Shown here piece by piece: positions 24,121-32,122 of a DNA stretch of 32,122 nucleotides; position 1 is the stretch's first letter, and the number at the start of each line of letters is the position of its first letter. Below the pieces are notes generated by a model. It was given only the letters and a program-made list of their open reading frames with translations. It ran no database searches and was not told the origin of the DNA. Position numbers and translations under genes: made by a program. This DNA comes from an uncultured Bacteroidales bacterium (lineage in GTDB: Bacteria; Bacteroidota; Bacteroidia; Bacteroidales; Muribaculaceae), in the NCBI GenBank assembly GCA_947177325.1, contig CAMWUH010000003.1, positions 1-32,122 on the forward strand, given 5' to 3'.

Positions 24121-25893
24121 ATGGATACACTCTCTGAAACCCTCGTGCTGAAGCGCGTGAAATCGCCTGCCGATTTGCGCTCAATGTCGCTCAATGAGCT
24201 TCGCGAATTGGCAGCTGACGTGCGCCGGGCACTGCTCGACAAGGTGTCGGCCCATGGCGGACACGTGGGCCCCAACCTCGGCATGGTTGAAGCTACTATC
24301 GCTCTCCACTATGTGTTTAACACTCCCGAAGATAAACTGATTTTCGACGTTTCGCACCAAAGCTATCCTCACAAAATTCTTACCGGTCGCGCCCGGGCGT
24401 TTACCGACCCTGACCATTACGACGATGTCACCGGCTACACTAACCCGTCGGAAAGCCCTTACGACCTCTTCTCTTTAGGCCACACTTCTTCGGCCGTAGC
24501 ACTCGCAACCGGCGTGGCTAAAGCGCGCGACCTGCGCGGTGGCCAGGAAAATGTAGTGGCCGTTATCGGCGACGGCTCGCTGAGCGGGGGCGTGGCTTTT
24601 GAAGGCCTTGACTATGGCGCAACCCTCGGCTCCAACTTCATTGTTGTGGTCAACGATAACGATATGAGTATTGCCGAAAATCATGGCGGCATCTATGCCG
24701 ACCTCCGTCTGCTTCGCCACTCCAACGGCACTGCCGAGCCCAACCTTTTCCGCTCAATGGGCTATGCCTACCGCTACGTTCACTACGGCAACGACCTTCG
24801 CTCTCTTATCGAAATGTTCCGGGCCGTTAAGGATATCGATCACCCCGTTGTGGTGCATATCAACACTATGAAAGGTTTGGGCCTGCCGGTGGCCGAGGCC
24901 GATAAGGAAACATTCCATTGGTCGATGCCTTTCGACTTGAAAACCGGTGCGCTGCTCGACAATTCGGTCGATGATACTCCCGGATATGACGACATCTTCG
25001 CCACCGATATGCTCAAAATGATGCAGGCCGACCCTACCGTTGTCACCATGACCGCAGGCACTCCCGGTGTGCTCGGCTTCTCGCCCGAGCGCCGTCGACA
25101 GGCGGGTCGTCAGTTCATAGATGTAGGCATCGCCGAACAGCAGGCCGTAGATATGGCCGCCGGATTGGCTAAAGGTGGCGCAAAACCGGTGTTTGGCGTA
25201 GTCAGCTCATTCCTCCAGCGAGCCTACGACCAATTTGCCCAAGACGCTGCGCTCAACCGTCAGCCGGCTACTTTTGTGGTGTTCTACGCCACAATGTTCG
25301 GCATGAACGATGAAACCCACCTCGGTTTCTTCGATGTGGCTCTGCTTGGCAACATTCCCAACCTGCAGTTGCTCGCACCGACTTGTCGCAACGAATTCGA
25401 AGCAATGCTCTCGTGGGCGGTCACCCGCAAAGATTCAACCACTCCGGTAGTAATTCGCATTCCCGGCTCGCCGGCCGTTGACAACCCCGAAGTGGCAACG
25501 CTCGATGACTACTCGGTTGCTCCATATCAAACTGTGCGCCAAGGCGAAAAGGTGGCTCTCATCGGTGCCGGCACATTTCTCCCCACCATGCTTCAAGCTG
25601 CCGATTTGTTGAAAGAGAAAGGTGTTAACCCAACGGTTATCAACCCTCGCTCGCTTTCTGTGCTCGACACAGCCGCCCTTGATGCGCTCCGCTCCTACGA
25701 CCTTGTCATCACCGCAGAGGATGGCATTGTGGAGGGTGGTTATGGCCAGAAAGTAGCGTCGTATCTGGGTACATCGCCGGTGAAAGTCATCAACCTCGGC
25801 TTGCCTAAAGCGTTCCCCAACCACTACAGTGCCTCAGAGCTTGCTCGCCAATGTAGCCTCACTGCCGAACAGATTGCCGCTCTCGCTCGCTAA
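24121..25893 (+). CDS. dxs: 1-deoxy-D-xylulose-5-phosphate synthase (short type)
   Basis: A thiamine-diphosphate enzyme that joins pyruvate and glyceraldehyde 3-phosphate, the first step of the MEP isoprenoid pathway and a source for thiamine and pyridoxal. Key features: HGGHVGPNLG (45-54), VSHQSYPHKILTGR (77-90), ThDP/Mg motif GDGSLSGG through NDNDMSI (150-183), FHW (265-267) and catalytic glutamate E339 in GIAEQQAVDMAAG. At 590 aa it is shorter than the usual 620-640 and its motifs (GPNLGMVEATIALHYVF; YATMFGMNDETHLG) follow the short branch common in Firmicutes and some Bacteroidetes. A second, canonical dxs elsewhere is possible. No clear -7 box was found upstream. Confidence 0.85.
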   Translation: MDTLSETLVLKRVKSPADLRSMSLNELRELAADVRRALLDKVSAHGGHVGPNLGMVEATIALHYVFNTPEDKLIFDVSHQSYPHKILTGRARAFTDPDHYDDVTGYTNPSESPYDLFSLGHTSSAVALATGVAKARDLRGGQENVVAVIGDGSLSGGVAFEGLDYGATLGSNFIVVVNDNDMSIAENHGGIYADLRLLRHSNGTAEPNLFRSMGYAYRYVHYGNDLRSLIEMFRAVKDIDHPVVVHINTMKGLGLPVAEADKETFHWSMPFDLKTGALLDNSVDDTPGYDDIFATDMLKMMQADPTVVTMTAGTPGVLGFSPERRRQAGRQFIDVGIAEQQAVDMAAGLAKGGAKPVFGVVSSFLQRAYDQFAQDAALNRQPATFVVFYATMFGMNDETHLGFFDVALLGNIPNLQLLAPTCRNEFEAMLSWAVTRKDSTTPVVIRIPGSPAVDNPEVATLDDYSVAPYQTVRQGEKVALIGAGTFLPTMLQAADLLKEKGVNPTVINPRSLSVLDTAALDALRSYDLVITAEDGIVEGGYGQKVASYLGTSPVKVINLGLPKAFPNHYSASELARQCSLTAEQIAALAR

Positions 25894-26031
25894 CATAATC
25901 CCAAGAAGAAAAAAGGCGGTGTGTGATAATTGGCCATCTGTGTCGTTGCTTTCGGAATTCGGACTCAGTCACATACTTATGTATGCTCCTATCGTCCTCA
26001 TCCTCATCGCCTAACATCTGACCTATTCTAA

Positions 26032-26082
26032 CACACCTAAAAAGCCGCTCGGCGCATTGCGCAGGGCGGCTTTTTAGGTGTG
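26032..26082. terminator. Bidirectional terminator between dxs and fabF
   Basis: CACACCTAAAAAGCCGC pairs perfectly with GCGGCTTTTTAGGTGTG around a GC-rich loop. The stem holds an A-run on one side and a T-run on the other, so it can end transcripts from both strands, as suits converging genes. Confidence 0.88.
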
Positions 26083-26099
26083 GCGAAGGTAACTATCGG

Positions 26100-27365
26100 T
26101 TACTCTTCATATTTTTTTACGATAACGGTAGCGTTGTGGCCGCCGAAACCGAATGAGTTGCTCAACGCAGCGCGCACGGGACGTTCCTGGGCACGGTTGA
26201 ATGTGAAGTTGAGCTTGTAGTCGATTTCTTCATCTTCATCGCCCTCTTCGTGGTTGATTGTGGGGGGCACGATATTGTCTTGAACGGCTTTGACAGAGAA
26301 CATTGCTTCCATTGCGCCGGTAGCGCCGAGCAAGTGGCCGGTCATTGATTTGGTCGATGAGATGTTGAGGTCATAAGCGTGGTCGCCAAACACCTCTTTG
26401 ATGGCTTTGATTTCAGAGATGTCACCAACTGGGGTTGATGTGCCGTGAACGTTGATATAGTCGATATCTTCAGGTTTCATGCCGGCATCTTCGAGGGCGT
26501 TGCGCATTGCGAGAATGGCGCCGAGACCTTCGGGATGGGTGGCGGTGAGGTGGTAGGCATCGGCCGACAAGCCGCCGCCTGCTACTTCGGCATAGATTTT
26601 AGCGCCACGGGCTTTGGCGTGTTCAAGCTCTTCGAGCACCAACACTACCGAGCCTTCGCCCATAACGAATCCGTCGCGCGACTTGCTGAAGGGGCGTGAA
26701 GCGGTTTCGGGCGAGTCGTTGCGGGTTGAGAGGGCGTGCATTGAATTGAAGCCGCCTACACCTGCGGGGAAGATAGCCGCTTCAGCACCACCGGTCACGA
26801 TAGCGTCGGCTTTGCCGAGACGAATGAGGTTGAAAGCGTCGATAATTGCGTTGTTAGAAGATGCGCAAGCCGAAACGGTGCCGAAGTTGGGGCCGTGGTA
26901 GCCATATTCCATTGAAATGTGGCCGGAGGCGATGTCGGCAATCATTTTGGGGATGAAGAAGGGATTGTATTTGGGGCCTTTATCCTCGTTGAGAGCATAA
27001 TAGCCGGCTTCTTCCTCAAAAGTGTGGAGGCCACCGATGCCGGCAGCTACGATAACGCCGATGCGGTCGCGGTTAACGTTGGGGTCTTCTTCAATTTTTG
27101 AGTCCTCAACAGCCTGGCGGGCTGCTGCGAGGGCATATTGAGCGTAAAGGTCGAGTTGGCGCACCTTTTTGCGGTCAAAAAGCTCATTGCCATTGAAGTC
27201 TTTTACTTCGCAAGCAAATTGAGTTTTAAACTTAGAGGCGTCGAAGTGAGTGATGGGGCCTGCACCGCTTACGCCGTTTTTAGCGTTGGTCCAGGCGGTT
27301 TCAACGTCGTTGCCGATAGGGGTGATTGCACCCATACCGGTTACTACTACTCGTTTTAATTCCAT
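26100..27365 (-). CDS. fabF: 3-oxoacyl-[acyl-carrier-protein] synthase II
   Basis: FabF condenses malonyl-ACP with growing acyl-ACP in fatty-acid elongation. The 421-aa protein begins MELKRVVVTGMGAITPIGND and has the thiolase-fold Cys-His-His triad: C167 (TVSACASSNNA), H307 (YINVHGTSTPVGD) and H344 (SMTGHLLGATGAME), then NSFGFGGHNATVIVKKYEE at the end. Length is normal. It lies downstream of acpP on the same strand, separated by 313 nt of structured sequence, which probably sets the ratio of FabF to ACP. Confidence 0.97.
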   Translation of the reverse strand: MELKRVVVTGMGAITPIGNDVETAWTNAKNGVSGAGPITHFDASKFKTQFACEVKDFNGNELFDRKKVRQLDLYAQYALAAARQAVEDSKIEEDPNVNRDRIGVIVAAGIGGLHTFEEEAGYYALNEDKGPKYNPFFIPKMIADIASGHISMEYGYHGPNFGTVSACASSNNAIIDAFNLIRLGKADAIVTGGAEAAIFPAGVGGFNSMHALSTRNDSPETASRPFSKSRDGFVMGEGSVVLVLEELEHAKARGAKIYAEVAGGGLSADAYHLTATHPEGLGAILAMRNALEDAGMKPEDIDYINVHGTSTPVGDISEIKAIKEVFGDHAYDLNISSTKSMTGHLLGATGAMEAMFSVKAVQDNIVPPTINHEEGDEDEEIDYKLNFTFNRAQERPVRAALSNSFGFGGHNATVIVKKYEE

Positions 27366-27678
27366 AGTGGTGAGTATCTATAGTAAATTTATGGTAACTA
27401 ATTGGGATTGACTCGGTTAGGAGTCGCGTTCAGGAGTTTGGCAGACGGCGGAGAGCGATATCCGGCGACGGGTTTGGCTCCTGACGTTATAAACGTTCTA
27501 AGTTTCCCCCTCAGAGCAGGGGGCCTGTTGAGGAGGAAACTTAGATAGAGGTTATGCTTAATCAGCAGGCACCGCGTGTATTTATCACTTTAGCTCCCGG
27601 CCTCAAATATGGCCGAAGGGGGGAGTTGAGCGTTTATCCTGCTATGGATAACTGATGCGCGGTAAAGCAGTTGTCGAC
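27366..27678 (-). ncRNA. Structured acpP-fabF intergenic RNA (fabF leader candidate)
   Basis: This 313-nt spacer has no ORF and is far more GC-rich and paired than other spacers here. On the minus strand, in order: TTATCC/GGATAA just after acpP; CTCCC...GGCC/GGCC...GGGAG; a long stem CTAAGTTT/AAACTTAG enclosing CCCCCT/AGGGGG; a small ACGTT palindrome; and CAGGAG/CTCCTG spanning a 40-nt loop, followed by about 80 nt of AT-rich leader to the fabF ATG. No run of T directly follows any stem, so RNA processing or translational control fits better than simple termination. I cannot match it to a named riboswitch. Confidence 0.45.
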
Positions 27679-27915
27679 TTAAGCTTGAGCTTTTTCGATG
27701 TAAGCGATAGCGTCGCCAACAGTAGCGATTTTTTCAGCTTCTTCGTCGGGGATAGTGATGCCGAATTCTTTTTCGAAGTCCATGATGAGCTCTACGGTGT
27801 CGAGGCTGTCAGCGCCGAGATCAGTAGTGAAAGCTGCAGTTTCAGTTACTTGGTTTTCGTCAACACCGAGTTTGTCAACGATGATAGCTTTAACACGAGA
27901 TGCGATTTCTGACAT
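27679..27915 (-). CDS. acpP: Acyl carrier protein
   Basis: A 78-aa acidic four-helix protein, MSEIASRVKAIIVDKLGVDE..., with phosphopantetheine attachment at S37 in the DSL motif (LGADSLDTVELIMDFEKEF). It carries growing acyl chains for the Fab enzymes, including FabF encoded next. A strong -7 box (27964-27971) precedes it. Confidence 0.98.
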   Translation of the reverse strand: MSEIASRVKAIIVDKLGVDENQVTETAAFTTDLGADSLDTVELIMDFEKEFGITIPDEEAEKIATVGDAIAYIEKAQA

Positions 27916-27963
27916 AATGGTTTGATTTTTAAGTTTGATTTATGTTTTCGATTTTTTGCGTTG

Positions 27964-27971
27964 CAAAGTTA
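27964..27971 (-). promoter_or_regulatory. -7 box of the acpP promoter
   Basis: Minus-strand TAACTTTG fits TAnnTTTG about 50 nt before the acpP ATG. The -33 region (TTTC, 19 bp upstream) is weak. The rest of 27972-28205 is AT-rich; a 68-codon open frame there looks accidental. Confidence 0.6.
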
Positions 27972-28205
27972 GCTAAAAATATTCAACTACGAAATTTTCA
28001 GCCAAAAAAATTGCATTTTTAGCGTAATTTTCACATTTTCAGCCCCCATATTAACGAAATATTTCCACAATTTCCACTTTTTGGCTCCATTTTCGGCCAA
28101 TTTCAAGCCGAGGGCAATTGGTCGGTTCGTGTAATTTTTTACCGGGATTGCCAAAATATTAATGAGTCGGCCATCTATAAATTGTACTACCATCTATAAC
28201 ATATA

Positions 28206-29039
28206 TTATATGTGCCGGGCATTGAAGTCGTTGGCGATATAGCGGGCAACGGAGTCGTCGTAGTTAGGTCCGATAACAACGTCGGCGGCGGCGCGGACGG
28301 CCGGCTGGGCGTTGGCAACGGCAACGGCCACGTCGGCTATCTCCATCATCGTCAGGTCGTTGAGATTGTCGCCGAACACCACTATGCGGTCGGCTTCGAT
28401 GCGGTTGGCCATGGCGGTGATTGCCGATGCTTTCGACACTCCGAGGTCAAACACTTCGATAATCGATATTTCGGGGTGGAATATTTCGGGATAGCACGAG
28501 AGGGAGTATTGGCCGGTTGCGGCAATGGCGTCGGCCAGGGGGAGCACCTGCTCCGTGGGGCCCATAGCGAAGCAAAGTATGGTGTCGGCCGCCGGCTCCA
28601 CGGGGTTAAAGGTGAAGCGCTTGAGCTTTAGGTGGGTGCGCTCGTGATAAAATTCCTCCTCGACTTCGGTCAGTTGTCGGTCGTGAGCCACAACGAGCCC
28701 CCCTTCAGAGTCAAAACGATAAATGAAAGGATTGACTCCATAGTCGGCAAAGAGCCGGAGCAGGGTGGCCGATTTGTCGGGAGCGATACATCGGGGGTGG
28801 AGGTAGCGCATGGTTCGACGGTCGAAAGTGGCGGCGCCGGTAAACACTATGAATGGCAACGGCGCGGCTGTGGCGGCCATAAGGGGCACAACCGTGGCCG
28901 GGGTGCGGGCCGTGGCTACGGTGAAGAGTGCGCCCTCCGAGGCGAGCTCAGAAAGTATGTGGGCCGAAAGGTCGCTAACGAAGCTACCGTTGTTAAGCAG
29001 CGTGCCGTCGAGGTCGGTTACATAGAGTGTTTTTGTCAT
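28206..29039 (-). CDS. HAD-superfamily hydrolase, Cof type (IIB)
   Basis: A 277-aa sugar-phosphate or flavin/cofactor phosphatase-like protein. HAD motif I is DLDGTLL (9-15; nucleophile D9), motif II FTGAA near 85, and motif IV VVFGDNLNDLTMM near 222-234, with the alpha/beta C2 cap between. Cof-type enzymes have broad phosphosugar phosphatase activity; the natural substrate cannot be told. It lies 54 nt after aroB on the same strand and may end the operon. Confidence 0.9.
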   Translation of the reverse strand: MTKTLYVTDLDGTLLNNGSFVSDLSAHILSELASEGALFTVATARTPATVVPLMAATAAPLPFIVFTGAATFDRRTMRYLHPRCIAPDKSATLLRLFADYGVNPFIYRFDSEGGLVVAHDRQLTEVEEEFYHERTHLKLKRFTFNPVEPAADTILCFAMGPTEQVLPLADAIAATGQYSLSCYPEIFHPEISIIEVFDLGVSKASAITAMANRIEADRIVVFGDNLNDLTMMEIADVAVAVANAQPAVRAAADVVIGPNYDDSVARYIANDFNARHI

Positions 29040-29093
29040 GATAAAGGTAGCGTAAGTGTGTGTTACAACAGGTTTCTGACCATCGTGGAAAGC

Positions 29094-30158
29094 CTAAATA
29101 CCCATGAAGTCGCGGGTGATGTCGAGCGCGGCTTTGATTTTGTCGTCGTCGACCATGCAGTCAATTACCGGTTCGCCGGGAGCTTTGAGCAGGGTGAAGT
29201 TAACCTGGCCGGCAACTTTGTTTTTCTTGTCCTGACCCATGAGCGCAAGCAAGCGGGGATAGTCGTCGCAGCTGAAATCAAAGGCGCCGTAATGCTTGAC
29301 AATGTAGGCAGCGACACTGTGGAGCAGCTCCGAGTCAAAGCCCTCGATCATGTTGGAGAGCACCAGAGCGGGAATCAATCCGTAGGCAACGGCATAGCCG
29401 TGGGGTATGGGAGATTTGCGCTCCATGGCGAATGTTTCGAAGGCGTGGCCGCAAGTGTGGCCCAAATTCAGCGCGCGACGAATGTTCTGATCGGTCGGGT
29501 CTAGGTCAACAACCCCCTTCTTCACCATCACGCTCTTTTCGAGAAGGGCGAGCAGAGCGTCGGGGTCAATATCGGTAACGTCGACTTTAAGCAGGGCGGC
29601 CAGCTCGTCGGTCGACGACAACAGGGCGTGCTTGAGCATTTCAGCATAGCCGGAGTAGAGTTCCTGCGGGGTCAGTGTAGAGAAGAATGTGGTGGAGATA
29701 ATTACAGCCTCGGCTTCGGCAAACACTCCGATGTGGTTTTTCAGATTGTTGAAGTTGATGCCGGTTTTTCCTCCGACAGATGCATCTACGGCGCCGAGCA
29801 GGGTGGTGGGCACGTTGATAAATCTTACTCCCCGTTTGAATGTAGAAGCTGCAAAAGCGCCCATGTCAGTTACCATTCCACCTCCGAGATTGATGATGAG
29901 CGAGTTGCGGGTGCACCCCTCTGCGGTCAGTTTCCGCCATATCAGTTGCAGAGCGTCGAGGTTTTTATTCATGTCGCCCGCTTTGACGGTGATAACCTTA
30001 GCTTTGCTGACTGCTGTGGAGAATGATTGCAGTCGGGGCAGAACGAACGACTCGGTGTTGACATCGACAATAACGAAAATGCCGGAGGGACTGAGCGAGT
30101 CGGCTATTTCATCGATGGCTTGCGAAACGTAGTTGGTAAATATCAGTTGGGCTTGCAT
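29094..30158 (-). CDS. aroB: 3-dehydroquinate synthase
   Basis: AroB closes the ring of DAHP to give 3-dehydroquinate, the second step of the shikimate pathway. The 354-aa protein holds the NAD-binding GGGMVTDMGAFAASTFKRG (about 93-111), VPTTLLGAVDASVGGKTGIN, YAEMLKHALL and the zinc-binding region NLGHTCGHAFETFA with IPHGYAVAYG. Start at ATG 30158. It follows the HAD/beta-PGM-like gene by only 5 nt. Its pathway partner aroK is 21 kb away in another operon. Confidence 0.96.
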   Translation of the reverse strand: MQAQLIFTNYVSQAIDEIADSLSPSGIFVIVDVNTESFVLPRLQSFSTAVSKAKVITVKAGDMNKNLDALQLIWRKLTAEGCTRNSLIINLGGGMVTDMGAFAASTFKRGVRFINVPTTLLGAVDASVGGKTGINFNNLKNHIGVFAEAEAVIISTTFFSTLTPQELYSGYAEMLKHALLSSTDELAALLKVDVTDIDPDALLALLEKSVMVKKGVVDLDPTDQNIRRALNLGHTCGHAFETFAMERKSPIPHGYAVAYGLIPALVLSNMIEGFDSELLHSVAAYIVKHYGAFDFSCDDYPRLLALMGQDKKNKVAGQVNFTLLKAPGEPVIDCMVDDDKIKAALDITRDFMGI

Positions 30159-30163
30159 AATTT

Positions 30164-30928
30164 CTAAAGTTTAGGGAGGGGGTGATATTTATGATTGAGA
30201 TTGTTTAGGATGATTTCAATATTATCGGCCAGAGATTGCATAGAGGGGAGCACGATGTCGGCTCCGGCTTCAGCGAGTTTTTGAGCCGGTATAGGGCCGG
30301 TGGTCAGTCCGATGGTGAACGCTCCGGAGCGTGATGCTGATTCAACACCCAATGGGGCGTTTTCGATGGCGATACACTCCGCGGGGCTTACTCCGGCCAT
30401 TGCAGCGCCGAGCAGATATGGCTCGGGATGGGGCTTGCCGTGGTTGACGTTGGCCGATGTGACCATGCGGTCGCGGTGAAATATGCCGGGAAAATCGTGG
30501 TTGAGGCGGTCAATCAAAGAATGTTGACCCGAGCCGGTCACCAATATGATTGTCAAGCCGGCCGAAGCGAGGTAGTTGAGCACCTGCGGGGCTCCGGGCA
30601 TTATCGGGGCGGTTGGCAGTTCGTTGAAATATCGGGTTTTGGCTTCGTAATAACGGCTGCACTCCTCGGGAGTGGCGTTGCGGCCGTAATGGCGGTTGAA
30701 GAGCAGATTGATAGTGGCGGCGCCGGTCATCCCTTCATAGAGGTAGATTTCGTCGAGCGAGTGAGGAATGTCGAGCTCGGTCAGCAGTCTGTGCCATGCT
30801 TGGGCGTGGCGCGGCATGGAGTCGTAGAGGGTGCCGTCCATGTCGAAAAGAGCTGCCTTGATTGGGCGCCGTCCGATAGAGTTGCGCCATCGGTCGGCTG
30901 CTTGTGATATTTCTTCGAGGGGTTGCAT
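30164..30928 (-). CDS. HAD-superfamily hydrolase, beta-phosphoglucomutase-like
   Basis: A 254-aa HAD subfamily I protein. Motif I is FDMDGTLYDS (28-37; D29 nucleophile, D31 acid/base), followed by a helical cap (MPRHAQAWHRLLTELDIP), motif II LVTGSG, Lys motif GKPHPEPYLLGA, and IAIENAPLGVESA in the acidic-motif position. Members are phosphatases or phosphosugar mutases; beta-phosphoglucomutase is the nearest well-known relative but is not proven here. Its start overlaps the stop of the AsmA-like gene (TAATG). Confidence 0.88.
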   Translation of the reverse strand: MQPLEEISQAADRWRNSIGRRPIKAALFDMDGTLYDSMPRHAQAWHRLLTELDIPHSLDEIYLYEGMTGAATINLLFNRHYGRNATPEECSRYYEAKTRYFNELPTAPIMPGAPQVLNYLASAGLTIILVTGSGQHSLIDRLNHDFPGIFHRDRMVTSANVNHGKPHPEPYLLGAAMAGVSPAECIAIENAPLGVESASRSGAFTIGLTTGPIPAQKLAEAGADIVLPSMQSLADNIEIILNNLNHKYHPLPKL

Positions 30929-32122
30929 TATTTATTGACGTTTTGGAGTTGGCCTACGGAGTCGGGGTCTTCGATCAGGCCGGCTTTGATCATAAGCAGG
31001 GAGTCGGCATGGGTGATTACTGATTCGGGGATTTTCTCGATAGCCGGCATAGAGTCGCGCTTGATGTCGAGCGGACCGAGGCGAGCCTCGCGCACGGTGT
31101 GGCGGAAGAATGAGTTCATCTGGTCGATGAGGTTGATGCGGAGCGTGTCGGCCGGTGCGTTCTTGACAAAGCCGGTTTTATCGTTGAAGCGCGAGCCTCC
31201 GAGGCGAATTTTCGGGTGGTCGATGTCACCCTTGATATTGATGCCGAATTTAAACGGTAGCGGCGATTTCAGCACCGCCACGTGATAATCCAGATTCTGG
31301 TCCATATCGCTGTGGCCCATGATGCCGAGGCGATAGCGGTCGACGTTGACGATGAAGGGGTAGAGAGTGACAACATTGTCGCGCACCACCAGGTTGACAT
31401 CGATCGAGTCAATCGATGTAATGGTTTTATTCTTGAACATCAGCCACTTTGCGGCTTTGCGCATAGCCGGATTATCTTTCACGGCCAGGGAGTCGCCATC
31501 GAAATTGAGAGCTGCGCGCAGGGTCGACATTTTCAGGTTCATTTGGGGGTCTATGTCGACGGTGGCAGCCAGCTTGGCGTTGATGATGCCGCTGAAGGAG
31601 CTAAACATCGGAAGCAACTCAATGATGCGGGGAGCGAATCGTTTCAGGCCATCGATATTGATGTTGCTGAACACCATTCCAAGGCCCATCGAGATGTGCT
31701 CGGCAACCGGCGCGTTGTAGAGGGCTGAAATGCGAAGGGCTCCGGCTTCATTGGCAGCGTGGAGGTCTTTGAGCTGCACTGCGCCGCGGTCAACCAACAC
31801 TTGACCGCCTATATTGTCGAGCATCATGTCGGAGTAGACCACGTGATTGGCCTTCAGATTGAGGTCGGCAGTGATATTGACGGGGATAAGGAGTGTAGGC
31901 AGAATGGTGTCGAGGTGCATTTCGCGTTCGAGGTGTTCCACCTCGCGCTCTTCGGCAGTGAGGTCGTTGTCGGTTGAGTCGTCAAGCATGTTTTTGCGAT
32001 GACCGGCGGCGATGGCTTGCACTATCTGGTTTATGTGGATAGTGTCGGCCGCGGCGGTGAAATGTTTTCTCGGAGCGTGAGGCCGGCGGGGGGTGGGAGC
32101 GCCGCGGGGGGTAGGCACCGGC
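30928..32122 (-). CDS. AsmA-like envelope protein, C-terminal part (5' end outside window)
   Basis: The frame is open to the window edge, so about 398 codons of a longer gene are seen; AsmA-type proteins usually exceed 800 aa with an N-terminal membrane anchor. The visible part has the repeating beta-strand pattern of the AsmA C-terminal region: VNITADLNLKANHVVYSDMM, GGQVLVDRGAVQLKDLHA, ISMGLGMVFSNINIDGLKRF, INAKLAATVDIDPQMNLKM and a late DYHVAVLKSPLPFKFGINIKG. AsmA-like proteins span the periplasm and move phospholipids or support outer-membrane assembly. The first stretch (about 1-40) is Pro/Arg-rich linker. A GTG at 32118 is in frame but is unlikely to be the true start. Confidence 0.82.
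   Translation of the reverse strand, partial: PVPTPRGAPTPRRPHAPRKHFTAAADTIHINQIVQAIAAGHRKNMLDDSTDNDLTAEEREVEHLEREMHLDTILPTLLIPVNITADLNLKANHVVYSDMMLDNIGGQVLVDRGAVQLKDLHAANEAGALRISALYNAPVAEHISMGLGMVFSNINIDGLKRFAPRIIELLPMFSSFSGIINAKLAATVDIDPQMNLKMSTLRAALNFDGDSLAVKDNPAMRKAAKWLMFKNKTITSIDSIDVNLVVRDNVVTLYPFIVNVDRYRLGIMGHSDMDQNLDYHVAVLKSPLPFKFGINIKGDIDHPKIRLGGSRFNDKTGFVKNAPADTLRINLIDQMNSFFRHTVREARLGPLDIKRDSMPAIEKIPESVITHADSLLMIKAGLIEDPDSVGQLQNVNK

Noticed and set aside
25950..26000. Small CATAC/GTATG hairpin after dxs
   Set aside because: Short stem without a T-run; the strong bidirectional terminator at 26032-26082 explains the end of both transcripts.
27987..28193. 68-codon open frame upstream of acpP
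   Set aside because: AT-rich, low-complexity translation rich in K, N and F, lying just upstream of the acpP promoter; no support as a gene.

Overview
The window looks like a chromosomal piece of a Bacteroidales bacterium, most likely Muribaculaceae-like. The grounds are promoters of the Bacteroidetes type (-7 box TAnnTTTG, seen ahead of tRNA-Asn, lpxB, SRP RNA, acpP, polA and others), weak or absent Shine-Dalgarno sites, an RNase HI with an N-terminal viroplasmin domain, a secreted GH31 enzyme, PEGA-type envelope proteins and fairly GC-rich genes with AT-rich spacers. Family placement is inference from style, not from a search.

Layout. 1-51: 5' part of tRNA-Asn (-). 344-1251: phage-type lysis pair, holin plus zinc amidase (+). 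1248-5273: lpxB, a 520-bp AT-rich gap, then a GH31 glucosidase (all -). 5353-8203: overlapping operon mscL-aroK-ald-like-rnhA (-). 8374-11881: cytidylate-kinase-like gene, SRP RNA (+), a DUF308-like membrane protein, a YbdG-type MscS channel and a small unknown protein. 12013-13559: two glycosyltransferases (+). 13571-18769: phage packaging cassette (-): large terminase, unknown, P22-type portal and two small unknowns. 18888-21665: polA (+). 21776-23319: two PEGA-type envelope genes, one frameshifted. 23320-24120: repeat-rich gap. 24121-25893: dxs (+). 26100-27915: fabF and acpP (-). 28206-32122: AsmA-like/HAD/aroB/HAD operon (-).

Most notable observation. The lysis pair and the terminase/portal cassette lie 12 kb apart with ordinary housekeeping genes between them, yet both have the same perfect 24-bp element upstream (170-193 and, inverted, 18824-18847). 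In both, the element's internal TTTG stands exactly 25 bp before a TAnnTTTG -7 box. All seven phage-type genes are open, the terminase and amidase keep their catalytic residues, and both cassettes run tail-to-tail into host genes with almost no spacing (4-bp overlap with lpxB; 11 bp from the glycosyltransferase). No capsid, tail, integrase or replication gene is present. This suggests a dispersed, co-regulated, phage-derived system in long residence (gene-transfer-agent-like or otherwise domesticated) rather than an ordinary prophage. It predicts further cassettes elsewhere in the genome with the same promoter element.

Other points of interest: an alanine-dehydrogenase homologue and a PolA proofreading domain that both lack canonical catalytic residues, a structured RNA between acpP and fabF, an orphan terminator that may end a small RNA, and a REP-like inverted pair before dxs.
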